Source: Candidatus Lariskella endosymbiont of Epinotia ramella
GTDB taxonomy: Bacteria; Pseudomonadota; Alphaproteobacteria; Rickettsiales; Midichloriaceae
Direction: 5' to 3'
Assembly: GCF_964019805.1 (NCBI RefSeq)
Contig: NZ_OZ026472.1
Coordinates: 434,001-498,000 of the forward strand
Length of the DNA: 64,000 nt
In this document: piece after piece, positions 9,876 through 20,289 of the stretch
Layout: the number at the start of each line of letters is the position of its first letter
Numbering within the stretch: position 1 is the stretch's first letter
Position numbers and translations under genes: made by a program
Notes under the pieces: model-generated
Database searches by the model: none
Seen by the model: only the letters and a program-made list of their open reading frames with translations
What the model was told of the DNA's origin: nothing

Positions 9876-11791
9876 CTATAATGCTATACCACACTGATCC
9901 ACCATACTACACTGATCTAGGTGGATTTGCGGCTCAACAAAAATGAAAGAATCTGAAAAATTTTCCAGATAATCATTTCTTAATTCTTGAAAATCTTCTG
10001 TTGCTATAAACTCACTTGGTATTATTGCATGCTTCATAACTAGCTTAGTCAGGACTTCTGTGCCGTTGCTGCTGTGGCTTATATTTCGACTTAAATCAAA
10101 CCAGTCATTGCTAGCATTGAAGTTCAGAGACTCGGTATTAGGCACAACCATTCCTTTTAATAATGTTTTTTGTATTGTTGTCCCCGGAGTCATTAAAATA
10201 TCTGTGACTCTTTCTTCTGAATTCTTAAATAACGTTTCAAGATCATCAAAATATGCAAACATCATTCCAAAGCCAGAATTGGTTTTATAAAATGCATTCG
10301 TTGTATTAAAAGAAAATTTAAACAGCAAATCCTGCACTATCCTTGACTTGAGATCTGGAAGTTTTACATACTTTATATCCTTTTTATTCAAACTTTTTCC
10401 GCTTAATCTTGTAGTAAGCCCATCTTTTATCACATCATTAGAGGAGTAAAGAGCAGCTGCTGTATATCTTGATGCAGATGCTCCTTGTAGCGAGAGCTCA
10501 ATATCATAAAGTGCTCTTGACTCGCTAAGTAATGTTATGTTTTTTTCGGTAAAAGATACAGCGTTCTCATAATCTATATAAGAAACACGTTCATATGATG
10601 GGCTCTGCGTATCAAGCACAAGCGCCATTTTTCCAGCTGTGTCTTTGAAGGTACTTTGCGCCATGCTGATATCGTGAGTTGGTTCTATCCAATATACACT
10701 TCCATCTTTTGCAGTTACTTTAAGAAAAGCATGATTAAAGGCGCCCAAAGAGGGGGAGTCCTATGTAATTTGGATGTATATCTGAGCCTCTTGCAACTAG
10801 TGCAGAATTTACTTTAAAGCCTAAGCTGCGCAAGATTGCTCCTGCACTTGAAGACATATCTTTACAATCACCTATCTTAGAAGAAGCTATTTGTTCTAGA
10901 TCTCTTGGGAAATATCCTCCAGATATAGAGCGCCAATCCCCCATATATTGGATTTTTTCACTTAGCAATGATGTGACAGCATTGATCACATCAATGTCAT
11001 TCTGAAACTCAGCGGCTTGCTTTGCAATCTCCTCAAAAATTGTTGGAAGTTTTTGTGATAAGACTTTCTCATAATGAGGGACTATTCTATCGTTTAGCGT
11101 ATTCCAATTCTTTTCACTTGAGAGAGAAACGGATATTAGCTTTTCGTCGTTTATGATCCCACGATTTTCTGATTTTCCTATAAAATCTCTGTATACAGGC
11201 TTTTTCAAAGATATATCCAATTCATGAAAGAAATTACTTTTGCCTGTCGCGATATCTAGTACATTTTCCGGATCATTAACTTTGATATGTAATGGAATCT
11301 TTGAGATGAATTTGCTGCTAAAGCTCTGTAGTGGAGAGTTAAGCAACATACTCGTGCTAAAGTAAGCCATCAAATATTGATTTGAGTTTTTTTACGTCTT
11401 TTATGTATATCTCAGCACCCACCTCAACATTTGGAAATGCTATCAGGACTTGCATTTGCTGATCAAACCCATGTGGAGAGCTAGCAAGTGGCTTAAATTC
11501 TATATTTTCTTTAGGTACATGGTATTCACTACCATTAAATATAGTTTTTGCCTCTATTATTTCAACTTCACTTCTTCCAGCATTATAATTAAAGTGAAAA
11601 TTTGTATATACGGCTCTTCCTTGTTCTTTGAGGATTTTAGATTTTCTCTCGTATAATATTACACTGCTTCCATCTTCTGCAATTGTGGTAATTTCTGATG
11701 TAGATGTTAGCGTTGCTGCATCATCAAATGAAGTAAATCTCGCATAACAAAGGCCATTTAGTGTAGTAAAAAGTAAAATTGGAGCAAGCAT
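9876..11791 (-). pseudogene. Decayed paralogue of the DUF3857/transglutaminase-like protein
   Basis: Three fragments in different frames (11357-11791, 10735-11373, 9876-10748) line up end to end with the neighbouring 639-aa protein. The first holds the signal peptide (MLAPILLFTTLNGLCYARF) and part of DUF3857. The second holds the rest of DUF3857 and the Cys of GDCKDMSS. The third holds the FNHAFLK histidine. One frameshift falls near 11365 (frames joining at IFDG/AYFST). The other falls in the five-C run at about 10752-10756, where one C fewer would give GLPSLGAFNHAF. At the third catalytic position this copy has Glu (YWIEPTHD) instead of Asp. The C-terminal tail after FVEPQ differs from the paralogue. 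Sequencing error in the C run cannot be excluded, but two independent shifts argue for decay. Confidence 0.8.
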
Positions 11792-12489
11792 ATATTAAAT
11801 CCTCTTATTTAATTACACGTTAATACTTTTGAGTTATTGCATAGTGCATAATTTGCACGTGGTAGATCAAGCCACGCGCAAGTACACAAGCGCCGCCAGT
11901 TTTCAAGAACACGTCACTTAACAACGACTTAATTAGCAATAGTGAAGCGCAAGCACATGCCAATACCAAGCATGCGAAACAACATTCACCATATGGTTGT
12001 ATCAATTTGCTAATAATTTAGCAAAATAAATTTAACACGATAAGGCCTTATTTCTCCATTAGACCTCTTGCATAACCTGTTCAAAACTATGATTTTATTG
12101 TCACCAATACATAAAAATACTCACGGAGATCATTGTTGCGACGTTTTGCAAAAAATTTCTAGCTCAGAATGAGGTTATGCAAGAGGTCTATTGTTACAGG
12201 CAAATAATTATTGCAAAGAAAACTTAAGATGTTTGGTTGCAGAAAACAAGTATCAAAACTTTAAGTATTTATATCTTTTTGATATTTACATAATAATATT
12301 CATGCGTACTCATGAATAGTTTGTTATTGCTTGCAGCTCCTATTGTTTTTATATAAACTCCAGTACTAGCTAATGCCTCATTGGATTTAGGAAGCCATTT
12401 TTGCTGCCTGAAATTCTCTGCCAACTTTTATTTTAAGGCGTTTAGAAGGCTTCAAGGCAAAAATTTGATTTAACACAAGATACCAGGAA
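11792..12489. other. Intergenic region with MITE M1
   Basis: The 698-bp gap between the decayed paralogue and phaC. Apart from the MITE at 12060-12190 I see no supported gene. A 61-codon open frame at 11820-12005 (minus) has no recognisable motif and I leave it out. Confidence 0.5.
12060..12190. mobile_element. MITE family M1, carrying the IS5-like inverted repeats
   Basis: A 131-bp non-coding element with the same perfect 18-bp ends as the 900-bp IS5-like element: TAGACCTCTTGCATAACC at 12060-12077 and its complement at 12173-12190. The interior is not an obvious deletion product of the IS, since it matches the IS interior only for a few bases past the repeats. It is likely mobilised in trans by the IS transposase. 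Confidence 0.9.
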
Positions 12490-12498
12490 GTGGAAGTT

Positions 12499-14256
12499 AT
12501 GCAGACAATGGATCCAAGCGTATATGATTTTCAAAAATTTAGCTCAAATCTTACGTCAGCTTACCTAAAATATCAGGAAGTGATGGGAATATTTATGTCA
12601 ATTTGCGCAAATCAAGAGGCCGATGCTCCAGGCTCTATGATACAAGAGCTTTCGCAAGTAATGCTTCCTGTGATGCAGTTTTGGTCAAATCCTGCCATTA
12701 TCATGCCTATGATTCAGCAGTTTGCATCCTCTTGTGCATTGAATAACTTGTCCTCGGTAAAAAGCACAGATTCAAACAACAGAAAATTTGCAGATTCAGA
12801 ATGGACAAACAATCCATTTTTTGCATTTATGAAAGATACTTACATAAAGCAATCCGATTGGCTAAACAACATCGCCAAATGCTCAAATATCTCAGATGAG
12901 AAACAAAAGAAAAAGCTAGAATTTTATACAAAACGTTTTAGTGATGCAATATCTCCAGCAAATTTCGCTTTTTCTAATCCTGAAGTAATGAGAGAAGCGA
13001 TTGCAAGCAACGGCGAGAATTTTGTGAAAGGTATGGAAAACCTTCTTCAAGATTTAAAAGCTGCACAAAAAAATGGTAAGTTTAGTATACCAACTGTTGA
13101 TAAAACTGCATTTGCAGTTGGAGAAAATTTAGCTATTACACCTGGAAAAGTAGTATATCAGAACGAATTAATACAGCTGATTCAGTATGAAGCTGTTACA
13201 AAAGAAGTGCATAAAACACCACTGCTTCTAATTCCAGCTTGGATAAACAAGTTTTATATCTTAGATTTGCAGCCTGCCAACTCATATGTTAAATGGCTAA
13301 CAGAACAGGGTTATACAGTTTTCATGATATCTTGGGTGAATCCTGATAAATCGTTTGCGCATAAAACTTTTGAAGATTATTTGATGGATGGCGCTGTGAC
13401 TGCAATCAAGAAAGTTGCAGAAATCACAAAAGAACAGAAAATACACTGTGCAGGATATTGTTTGGGTGGAACGCTCCTTGCTATAGCTTTGGCGTATTTA
13501 TCTGCAAAGAAAATTGATATAGTACAGTCAGTAACATTTTTGACGACGCTGGTGGATTTTGCTGAATGTGGAGATGTTGGAGTATTCATAGATGAGCCTG
13601 AGCTCCGCTTTATCGAAAGTATAATGGCAAAGGATGGGATTCTTGATGGATATTATCTATATCAAACGTTTAGCATGCTAAGAGCTGACGATATGATATG
13701 GTCATTCTTTATAAATAACTATTTGCTTGGAAAATCACCTAGAGCATTTGATATACTTTACTGGAATTCTGATTCTACGAGCCTTCCTGCTGCAATGCAT
13801 TCATTATATTTGCGGAGAATGTATCAAGACAATGCGCTTGTCGTGCCAAACGCGCTTAAGTTTGGTGATATATCTATTGACTTGAGAAATATAAAAATTC
13901 CAGCTTATATACTTTCTACAAAGGATGATCATATAGCGCCTTGGAAATCAGCTTATAAAGCAACTTCGGTGTATTCAGGCGATAAGAGATTTGTGTTGAG
14001 TGGTTCAGGTCACGTTGCAGGTGCCATTAATCACCCTAGCAAGGAGAAATACTGCTACTGGACCAATGAAAAGCTGGGGAAAGAGCCAGAAGCATGGTTA
14101 GAGCAAGCTAAAGAATTTAAAGGCTCTTGGTGGAACGATTGGTTAGTCTGGATGCAAAAACATGGGGCTGCTAAAATTCCACAGAGATCAATTGATAAAA
14201 AAATGGTAGTAGAAGATGCGCCGGGTAGCTATGTTAAAAAGAAATTATCTTTTTAA
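12499..14256 (+). CDS. phaC: Class I poly(3-hydroxyalkanoate) synthase
   Basis: Polymerises hydroxyacyl-CoA into the storage polyester PHA on cytoplasmic granules. The alpha/beta-hydrolase core shows the lipase-like box GYCLGG with the nucleophilic Cys (about residue 320), the Asp in STKDDHIAPW (about 475) and the His in GSGHVAGAINHP (about 505). The N-terminal PhaC_N region includes YVKWLTEQGYTVFMISW. A frame opens at a GTG (12490), but AGGAAG at 12485-12490 is well spaced for the ATG at 12499, which I choose (585 aa). phaA, phaB and phasin genes are not in the window. PHA synthase is unusual for a reduced intracellular Rickettsiales-like genome. Confidence 0.95.
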   Translation: MQTMDPSVYDFQKFSSNLTSAYLKYQEVMGIFMSICANQEADAPGSMIQELSQVMLPVMQFWSNPAIIMPMIQQFASSCALNNLSSVKSTDSNNRKFADSEWTNNPFFAFMKDTYIKQSDWLNNIAKCSNISDEKQKKKLEFYTKRFSDAISPANFAFSNPEVMREAIASNGENFVKGMENLLQDLKAAQKNGKFSIPTVDKTAFAVGENLAITPGKVVYQNELIQLIQYEAVTKEVHKTPLLLIPAWINKFYILDLQPANSYVKWLTEQGYTVFMISWVNPDKSFAHKTFEDYLMDGAVTAIKKVAEITKEQKIHCAGYCLGGTLLAIALAYLSAKKIDIVQSVTFLTTLVDFAECGDVGVFIDEPELRFIESIMAKDGILDGYYLYQTFSMLRADDMIWSFFINNYLLGKSPRAFDILYWNSDSTSLPAAMHSLYLRRMYQDNALVVPNALKFGDISIDLRNIKIPAYILSTKDDHIAPWKSAYKATSVYSGDKRFVLSGSGHVAGAINHPSKEKYCYWTNEKLGKEPEAWLEQAKEFKGSWWNDWLVWMQKHGAAKIPQRSIDKKMVVEDAPGSYVKKKLSF

Positions 14257-14477
14257 CATTGAGTTGCCGATCAATCACAACTGGTGTCCTGCAGTGTTTT
14301 GAGCAATCTAGTTTGCCTAAGCTTTTATGAATAAAACATAGCTTAAAAAGCTGAATAGAATAAAAATGGCGCTGTATTTTTATAAATTTAGAAATGCATG
14401 GGAATTTTGATCAATGTGCTGATTGCAAATTGTGATAGATTATGTTAGATTGTTGTTGTAAAATTTTATTTTGTGAT

Positions 14478-15209
14478 ATGGGTATGGATTATATAAAGCT
14501 AAAATCGAATATTTCTAGTGTTGCAGCAGATAAGCATACGACCTTCGGTGAGGGCTTGCGTGCTTATATGTTGTCTGTTTATAATTACATGATGCTTGCG
14601 CTTGCTGTAACTGGTGCTGTTGCTATTTATATAGCTTCCTCTCCGCAGTTGGTTGTGGCTCTTATGTCGAGTGCTATGTGGTGGGTTGCGGTTTTTGCTC
14701 CTATAGGCATTGTGATGTTCATGAGTATAAAGTCTGCCACAATAAGTTTTCAAGCTGCTAGAGCTTGTTTGTTCGCGTATGCTGCATCGCTTGGTGTGTC
14801 AGTTGCTATAATATGCTATTCTTATACTGGTGAGAGCATAGCTCGTGTCTTTTTCATTACTGCTTCACTTTTTGGTGCCATGAGCATTTATGGTTATACA
14901 ACCAAGCGAGATTTGACTAACTTTGGCTCATTTTTAATGATGGGCTTGTTTGGGGTCATTATAGCTAGTTTAGTGAATATTTTCTTGCGTAGTAGTGGGC
15001 TGCATTACATTACATCATTCATATGTGTATTGATATTTACTGGTCTTACTGCTTATGATGTTCGTAAGATTAAGGATTCTTACTATGCTCTTGGTGGTGC
15101 TAGTGCTGACGTTTCAAAGGTTGCTGTATTTGGAGCTCTAAACCTATACATGGATTTCATAAATCTGTTTATATCCTTGTTGCGCATCATGGGAAACAGA
15201 AGAGATTAA
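14478..15209 (+). CDS. Bax inhibitor-1 / YccA family membrane protein
   Basis: An integral membrane protein of the UPF0005/BI-1 family with seven predicted hydrophobic segments across its length, and the family-typical C-terminal stretch FTGLTAYDVRKIKDSYY. Bacterial members such as YccA modulate the FtsH protease, and BI-1 relatives are proposed ion leak channels; the role here is inferred from family. The frame is open from 14442, but the preceding residues (MLDCCCKILFCD) look unlike a family N-terminus, so the ATG at 14478 or 14484 is more likely. No clear Shine-Dalgarno decides between them. Confidence 0.85.
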   Translation: MGMDYIKLKSNISSVAADKHTTFGEGLRAYMLSVYNYMMLALAVTGAVAIYIASSPQLVVALMSSAMWWVAVFAPIGIVMFMSIKSATISFQAARACLFAYAASLGVSVAIICYSYTGESIARVFFITASLFGAMSIYGYTTKRDLTNFGSFLMMGLFGVIIASLVNIFLRSSGLHYITSFICVLIFTGLTAYDVRKIKDSYYALGGASADVSKVAVFGALNLYMDFINLFISLLRIMGNRRD

Positions 15210-16164
15210 ATCTATATAGAGGTCTTTTCTATTTTTTTCATAACATGTTTGTATCTTTTGGCATTTCTAAGGGCGGCAGGGAAAATGATGCTTTCTCTGC
15301 TGCTTAGGGTTTTAATAGTTATAGCTTTGTCAGTGACAACAAAAGTAGGTAGCCTTATTGTTCATTATTTAATTGTTGTATGCCATTGCGGTTTTTCTTG
15401 CCATCATTTGAAAAACTCAGGAAGATGATTAACTTACATGTAGACGTGTGATTTATAGGTAGTTTTCATTGGTAGCAAGCTCATCCAAGTAATATTGTTG
15501 TTAGTGTGAAAAGTCTGCTTGTTAAAAGTTTCTATTTATTATTCTCTTTGTGTGTTTCGTGCGTTCATAGGAAGAGATCTATATACCACAGATAAAATGA
15601 AGAGTTGGTTATTTAATGATACGCACATACGAAGTTAGACTTCAAATAAGAGCTAGGAAGAACTTTGTGGTATGTGTGTAATAATCTATAACGAGTGGTC
15701 TTTAAAAGGCACCAATTTTATAAAGTATGGCGAGTATCCTCTAGCTGAAAGAGAATGATAGGGCTGTACTATAGTCAAGGAAGTTGAAGTTTAAAACCAT
15801 ATGTCAGTTTGTCATATCTTTAACTTCCTTTGCTATACATGCTAATAGCTTATACAAAATCACACAAATAACAGAACACTTTAGCTTCGTCTTTTTTTTA
15901 ATTTAAGTGTGCTCTTTGTCGCTGTAATTCTAGTATAGCTCATTTTAAATCTCATCTTAATTTTCCTATCAAAATCCAAGTTTGACATAAGGAATCTGTG
16001 TGTTGCATGCAGAATGAAAGCTATCGATTGCCTCTAACACTACAATATTCTGAGAATATTCAGTGACTCTCTTGCTAGCTCACCTTAAGCAGCATACTAA
16101 AACGAATTTCTAAAAACCTTGTTCTTTAAAAGTGCGTGCAAGCAAAGGCAAGGCCTTTGCTTAT
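15210..16164. other. Gene-free intergenic region
   Basis: About 950 bp with no supported ORF. It holds one copy of repeat family D (15592-15740). It ends in a strong stem-loop (16141-16161, arms of 10 bp AAGCAAAGGC/GCCTTTGCTT around AAG) immediately before the IS982 element. The rest is AT-rich sequence in which I see nothing. Confidence 0.5.
15592..15740. repeat. Dispersed repeat family D, copy 1
   Basis: The block opens with ATGAAGAGTTGG, continues through ACATACGAAGTTAGACTTC, AGAGCTAGGAAGAAC and TATGTGTGTAATAA, and closes near ACGAGTGGTCTTTAAAAGGC. The same order of blocks occurs at 29751-29900, with shorter pieces at 49440-49500 and 54775-54850. It is non-coding. Confidence 0.75.
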
Positions 16165-17132
16165 AACCCGAATTATGGATTAAGAGAGGTTGCCATCATA
16201 TGAATAGGTAGGTAAAGATAAGGTTTGAGTAAACAATCGAGACCTACCTATGAAAAAAGATATCACAAATTTATTTTGTTTCATCGATGATTTTAGCAAC
16301 GAGTGTAAAAAAGAGATGGATAAAAGATCGATCTCAGATGGCACAAGCGTAAATCCGACTAGAGTACCAGGACTTTATGAGTCTGAAATAATAACAATAA
16401 TAATACTATTTCAACAATCGCCGTGTAAAAATTTTAAATTTTTCTATAACTCATATTTGCAGTTATATAGAGCAGAATTTCCATTGATGCCAAGTTATGA
16501 AAGATTTGTAGCATTAATGCCAAGGGTAGTAATTACATTATCTGTTTTGTTACATACTTTACTTTCTAAAAGTAGCAACATTTCTTATATAGACTCTACC
16601 TCCATATCCGTTTGTCACTATAAAAGAATCTCTAGAAACAAAGTATTCAAAGGGATAGCAGCATTAGGAAAGACTACGAAGGGATGGTTTTTTGGTTTTA
16701 AGCTGCATATTATCATTAATGAAAAAGGAGGATTAGTAAAAGTATCAATGAGCAAAGGTAACAAAGATGATAGATCGCAAGTTATGATAATGAGTAATAA
16801 TATCAAAGGACTCTTGTTTGGTGATAAAGGTTATATCTCCAAATCGTTATTTTTAGCTTTATATAAGCGAGGACTCAAATTAGTCACTGGATTAAAAAAA
16901 GGGATGAAAAACTGTCTTTTATCTCTAGAAGAAAAAATATTCCTAAGAAAGCGCTCTACCTTAGAAACTGTTTTTGACTATCTAAAAAACAAACTACAAC
17001 TAGAACATTCAAGGCATAGGTCACCAGTTAATGCTTTTATTCATATAATTGCTACTTTAATTGCTTATCAACTAAAGGATAAAAAACCATCTATTACTAA
17101 TACATACCATATTGCTAATCCATAATTCGGGT
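16165..17132 (+). mobile_element. IS982-family insertion sequence (968 bp)
   Basis: Perfect 18-bp terminal inverted repeats AACCCGAATTATGGATTA (16165-16182) and its complement (17115-17132) enclose one transposase gene. It is the only copy in the window. Flanks share only TAT, so I cannot assign a clear target duplication. Confidence 0.93.
16250..17125 (+). CDS. IS982-family DDE transposase
   Basis: A complete 291-aa transposase. Catalytic residues are visible as Asp in SYIDSTSISVC, Asp in LLFGDKGYIS and Glu in LRKRSTLETVFDYLKN, the expected spacing for the Transposase_11 fold. The frame runs uninterrupted between the inverted repeats, so the element may be functional. Confidence 0.95.
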   Translation: MKKDITNLFCFIDDFSNECKKEMDKRSISDGTSVNPTRVPGLYESEIITIIILFQQSPCKNFKFFYNSYLQLYRAEFPLMPSYERFVALMPRVVITLSVLLHTLLSKSSNISYIDSTSISVCHYKRISRNKVFKGIAALGKTTKGWFFGFKLHIIINEKGGLVKVSMSKGNKDDRSQVMIMSNNIKGLLFGDKGYISKSLFLALYKRGLKLVTGLKKGMKNCLLSLEEKIFLRKRSTLETVFDYLKNKLQLEHSRHRSPVNAFIHIIATLIAYQLKDKKPSITNTYHIANP

Positions 17133-17560
17133 TTATATTAAGCGATATGCTTGTGCACTTTGCCGGCAATGCTATATAGTAAATTGAGCTGAGGTTTGCG
17201 CATTAAAGAATTGAACCAAAACATACATGTGTTATTACTTTTTCCAAAAATCTTCGCTGGATGAGGATGCTATTTTCCTTTGGGTGTAACGCATATCTAT
17301 GTATATACATAAACTACAACTTAATTTATCATATGTAATGATTGCAAGATACAGCCTAGCATTGCAAATATCGCAAATATTTAACATATTCTAAAAAAAG
17401 ATGAGTTTTTAAGCTCATTTGCGAGCAAAAATATTGAGATATGGGAGATGATCCACTAGTCTGTGCTTGTGCATTCTATTGGCCGCTTAAATATTATGCT
17501 GCTTATGAGAAAATCAGCAGAATATTGCCCATTATGCCTTCATCTCAATAACATAAATAA

Positions 17561-17712
17561 TAGACCTCTTTTGAAACTAGCTTCTGGCAAAGAAATGGCA
17601 GGAGATTTAGGCGCAAGAAGGATAGGAGTGTATTTGATATACATTAGGATCCTAGGTACGAAATCAACGCACCAGTTCTCAAAAAGGGAAGTAGAGTTTC
17701 AAAAGAGGTCTA
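17561..17712. mobile_element. MITE family M2, copy 2
   Basis: A 152-bp element with ends TAGACCTCTTTTGAAAC and GTTTCAAAAGAGGTCTA that are perfect inverted repeats of 17 bp, the best-preserved pair of this family. The open frame spanning it (17463-17738) is incidental. Confidence 0.85.
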
Positions 17713-17748
17713 ATATAAAGCGGCAGTATATGTGTTGATATAATTTAA

Positions 17749-17952
17749 CGCGAGTTGTCAATTAATTGCTTGCTGTGTGGCAGATTTTAGAGCCCTATAT
17801 GTTGCTTGAGGGTTTTTGCAAATAAATAAAAATAACATATGAAAAAGGTTTTTGCATCAAGGTACTGGTTTTGATGATTTGATGAAAGATCTATTGATCC
17901 GCATTACCGGTAATTAGTAGCTTAGATGCTTAATATTAATTGGCAACTCGTG
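17749..17952 (+). repeat. 204-bp repeat B element, copy 1
   Basis: Ends in inverted repeats CGCGAGTTGTCAATTAAT and ATTAATTGGCAACTCGTG. A second copy of the same length lies inverted at 37757-37960; the two match along their whole length with scattered substitutions, including AACATATGAAAAAGG and TAATTAGTAGCTTAGATGCTT. No coding frame; MITE-like. Confidence 0.85.
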
Positions 17953-17956
17953 CTAA

Positions 17957-18242
17957 TTTAATAAGGTAAATAATACGTTTGATATTGATATAAATGCAAT
18001 AAATGAAGAGCTAAATATAGTCCAAGCAACTAGTCCTTTTTTTGATCAATCTGATTATATGGAGACTGCGAAGGTGTAAAAATGCTTTAAAAGTGACGAA
18101 AGAAATGTATATGAAAATTTCTACTATAGGAAGTGACATTATATATTGGAATTTTGAAATCGAAATAGAAAATCAAGATCATAGCAAGCAATCTATAAAA
18201 TATAGTGCTTTAGGAGAGGTCATGCTGCCTTATTATAAATAG
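17957..18242 (+). pseudogene. Possible gene remnant of unknown function
   Basis: A frame from 17957 reads NKVNNTFDIDINAINEELN without a start codon and stops after METAKV at about 18079. Another frame continues with codon-like composition (KISTIGSDIIYWNFEIEIE) to a stop at 18242. A single frameshift would join them. The N-terminus may have been lost when the adjacent repeat B element arrived. I recognise no family, and the pieces could be chance ORFs in AT-rich DNA. Confidence 0.3.
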
Positions 18243-19507
18243 AGATGCTTTCGTAGTTTTGATATTTTTTTGTAAAATTAAGATAATTGGTCTCTGTACT
18301 TGAAAAAATTGCAATATATAATAGCACTGCTCATCAAAGCTATTTGCGCAGACTTTTTTAGCCTAATTTTTAAAATATAGTCAGGGAATTTGAAGGCATT
18401 ATATTATTTATGAAAGCAAAATCAGCAGCTTGCTAAAATGTTTGAAAATTGTGTGCTAAAGATATAACTTCAGATTGTGCTACATACTTACTCTATAATA
18501 CTTTCAATCTTCTTGACTATACTTGTGAAGCTTTAATATCAATTAACTCTTGTACTATAAAACTTGTCTTGGTTCTCTGAAGAAATAAAAAATAGGCTGC
18601 TGTGGGTTCCTTTCTTCGCAGGACTCGGAATACTCTATTTCTTCTATGTTGGTGCATTTATGAAAATGTACCAGCTACTCATACTTTTAGTGTGTTTATA
18701 TATACTGATGATGTGCTCAAAAAGAAATGTAATTCTTTATTGCGTTCTTGCTGCAGTACTTTGTATATCTATCGGCTATCTAGCTGCAAGATTTAGAAGT
18801 GACAGTGCTTTTACACATATGATAGATACAAAGATTGATTCTGTATTAGTGATTGGCAAGATAGAAAATATAGAGGTAAGATCGAGAGATTTGAGATTAT
18901 ATCTTTATGATTTAAGTATAGACAAAGTGGAGCAGGCTAACAGTCCTGTGAAGATCAGGATTAATACAAGGGAGAAAAATTTAGCTCTGAATGTCGGTGA
19001 TAAAATAGAGGTTAGGTGTAATATATTGCCACCTCCAAGGCCGATGTTACCTTGGGGCTTTGATTTTAGTAGACATGCGTATTTTAAACAAATAGGTGCT
19101 GTTGGTTATGCGACTGGTAAAGTTAGAGTGCTGTCTAAGTCACAGAGACATCAAAATGAACAACAAGATGAGCTGTATATAGATGATAAGTTAAATGATG
19201 AAGCTTTATTTGGTGAACATGATGTTCAGTTCAAAGAAGTGGAAGAAGAGTTATATGAAAAACTTGCATTTGGACATGGCATTTTTATAGAGTTGGTAGT
19301 TTTTGTTAATAAAGTAAGAGCAAAGATTGTTGGCATATTATCCTCACATATGCAAAAAAGAACTACTGGTGTTGCATCTGGGCTTTTAGTTGGAGATGCA
19401 TCAAGCATAACAGATAGTGATTTTAAAGCTCTCAGAATAGCTGGGATAGCGCATATAATTGCGATCTCAGGTATGCATATCGTACTAATTTCTACAATAC
19501 TTTTTAT

Positions 19508-20289
19508 GAGAGTTTTCACATAAAGATAGATAAGGTTTGTTCTTGATATTGTGTAAATATTTGTGGTGTTGTAAGAGCGCACCAAAGCTTGATGGATCCG
19601 TAGACCATTGACTCCTTCTTTGAAACGATCTTAGTACGCCGTGTCAATGATGTCGCGTGTTACTATTATCTCTCTCGATAGATACTGTGCCAGACTTGCC
19701 AATCGTATGACGCTTTTTTGGTAAAACTTTAGAAAAAGCATTCCAATCATCCGTATAAAAATGACATTCTTTCAGATGACTCACTTTGTCGTAGAGCTTT
19801 TGGAATGTTGCAGTATCACGATTGCCTGTAACCCATGCAACAGTTCTCCTTGTGCTACGATCAACCGCCTTGATGATCCAAAGCTTGTTTTTTTTGAACC
19901 AATAAAATGCCACATCTCGTCAAATTCCATCTCCATAATATCCGAAGAGATGATTGGCTCCTGAGTCTTGTTCATCGCCTCTACTAACCAGCGATAAATT
20001 ATGGACGGTGAGTGTCCTAATATCCTGCCTAACATAGAAAAAGAGGCCTTGCCAAGGCTATATAGCATAACACATAGTGCTTTCTTAACGGCTGTTTGAG
20101 GCTTTTTGCGCAGATCGCCCTCAACAAAATTTAGAAGGCATGATCTGCACTTATAACGCTGTACACCCCTCACAATGCCGTTTTTTATAAAGCTATCGGA
20201 ACCACATCCCTTACAACAAACCATAAAACCACCATTTAGTTCTTAAAACAGTGATCATATCATATCTCTATCTAATTGTGAAAACTCTC
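19508..20289 (-). mobile_element. IS1-family insertion sequence inside comEC (782 bp)
   Basis: Terminal inverted repeats begin GAGAGTTTTCACA at 19508 and end with its complement at 20277-20289; beyond this the ends stay partly alike (GATAGATA, TAGATAGA). The target duplication CTTTTTAT occupies 19500-19507 and 20290-20297. The 8-bp duplication, size and two-frame transposase fit IS1. Confidence 0.9.
19644..20224 (-). CDS. IS1-family transposase (InsA/InsB frames), probably inactive
   Basis: The InsA-like frame (19781-20224) has a zinc-finger motif CCKGCGSDSF...YKCRSC and an HTH region. The InsB-like frame (19644-19913) has KNKLWIIKAVDRSTRRTVAW and the aspartate in FYTDDWNAF. An A8-C slippery run at about 19887-19895 allows a -1 shift giving GSKKNKLWII, joining the two. 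InsB then stops after SNTRHH, but another frame beyond the stop still reads LTRRTKIVSKKESMVYGS, the part expected to hold the catalytic glutamate. A small deletion has therefore probably killed this copy. Confidence 0.8.

Larger units (their letters stand above)
17133..18563. other. Repeat-rich region without intact genes
   Basis: A 1.4-kb gap between IS982 and comEC. It contains MITE M2 copy 2 (17561-17712), a 204-bp repeat B element (17749-17952) and a possible gene remnant (about 17957-18242). The remaining 300 bp before comEC hold nothing I can support. Confidence 0.55.

Noticed and set aside
11820-12005. A 61-codon open frame on the minus strand
   Set aside because: No motif, no ribosome binding site, lies in intergenic DNA next to MITE M1.
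17463-17738. A 91-codon open frame
   Set aside because: It consists mostly of MITE M2 copy 2 and has no homologue-like features.
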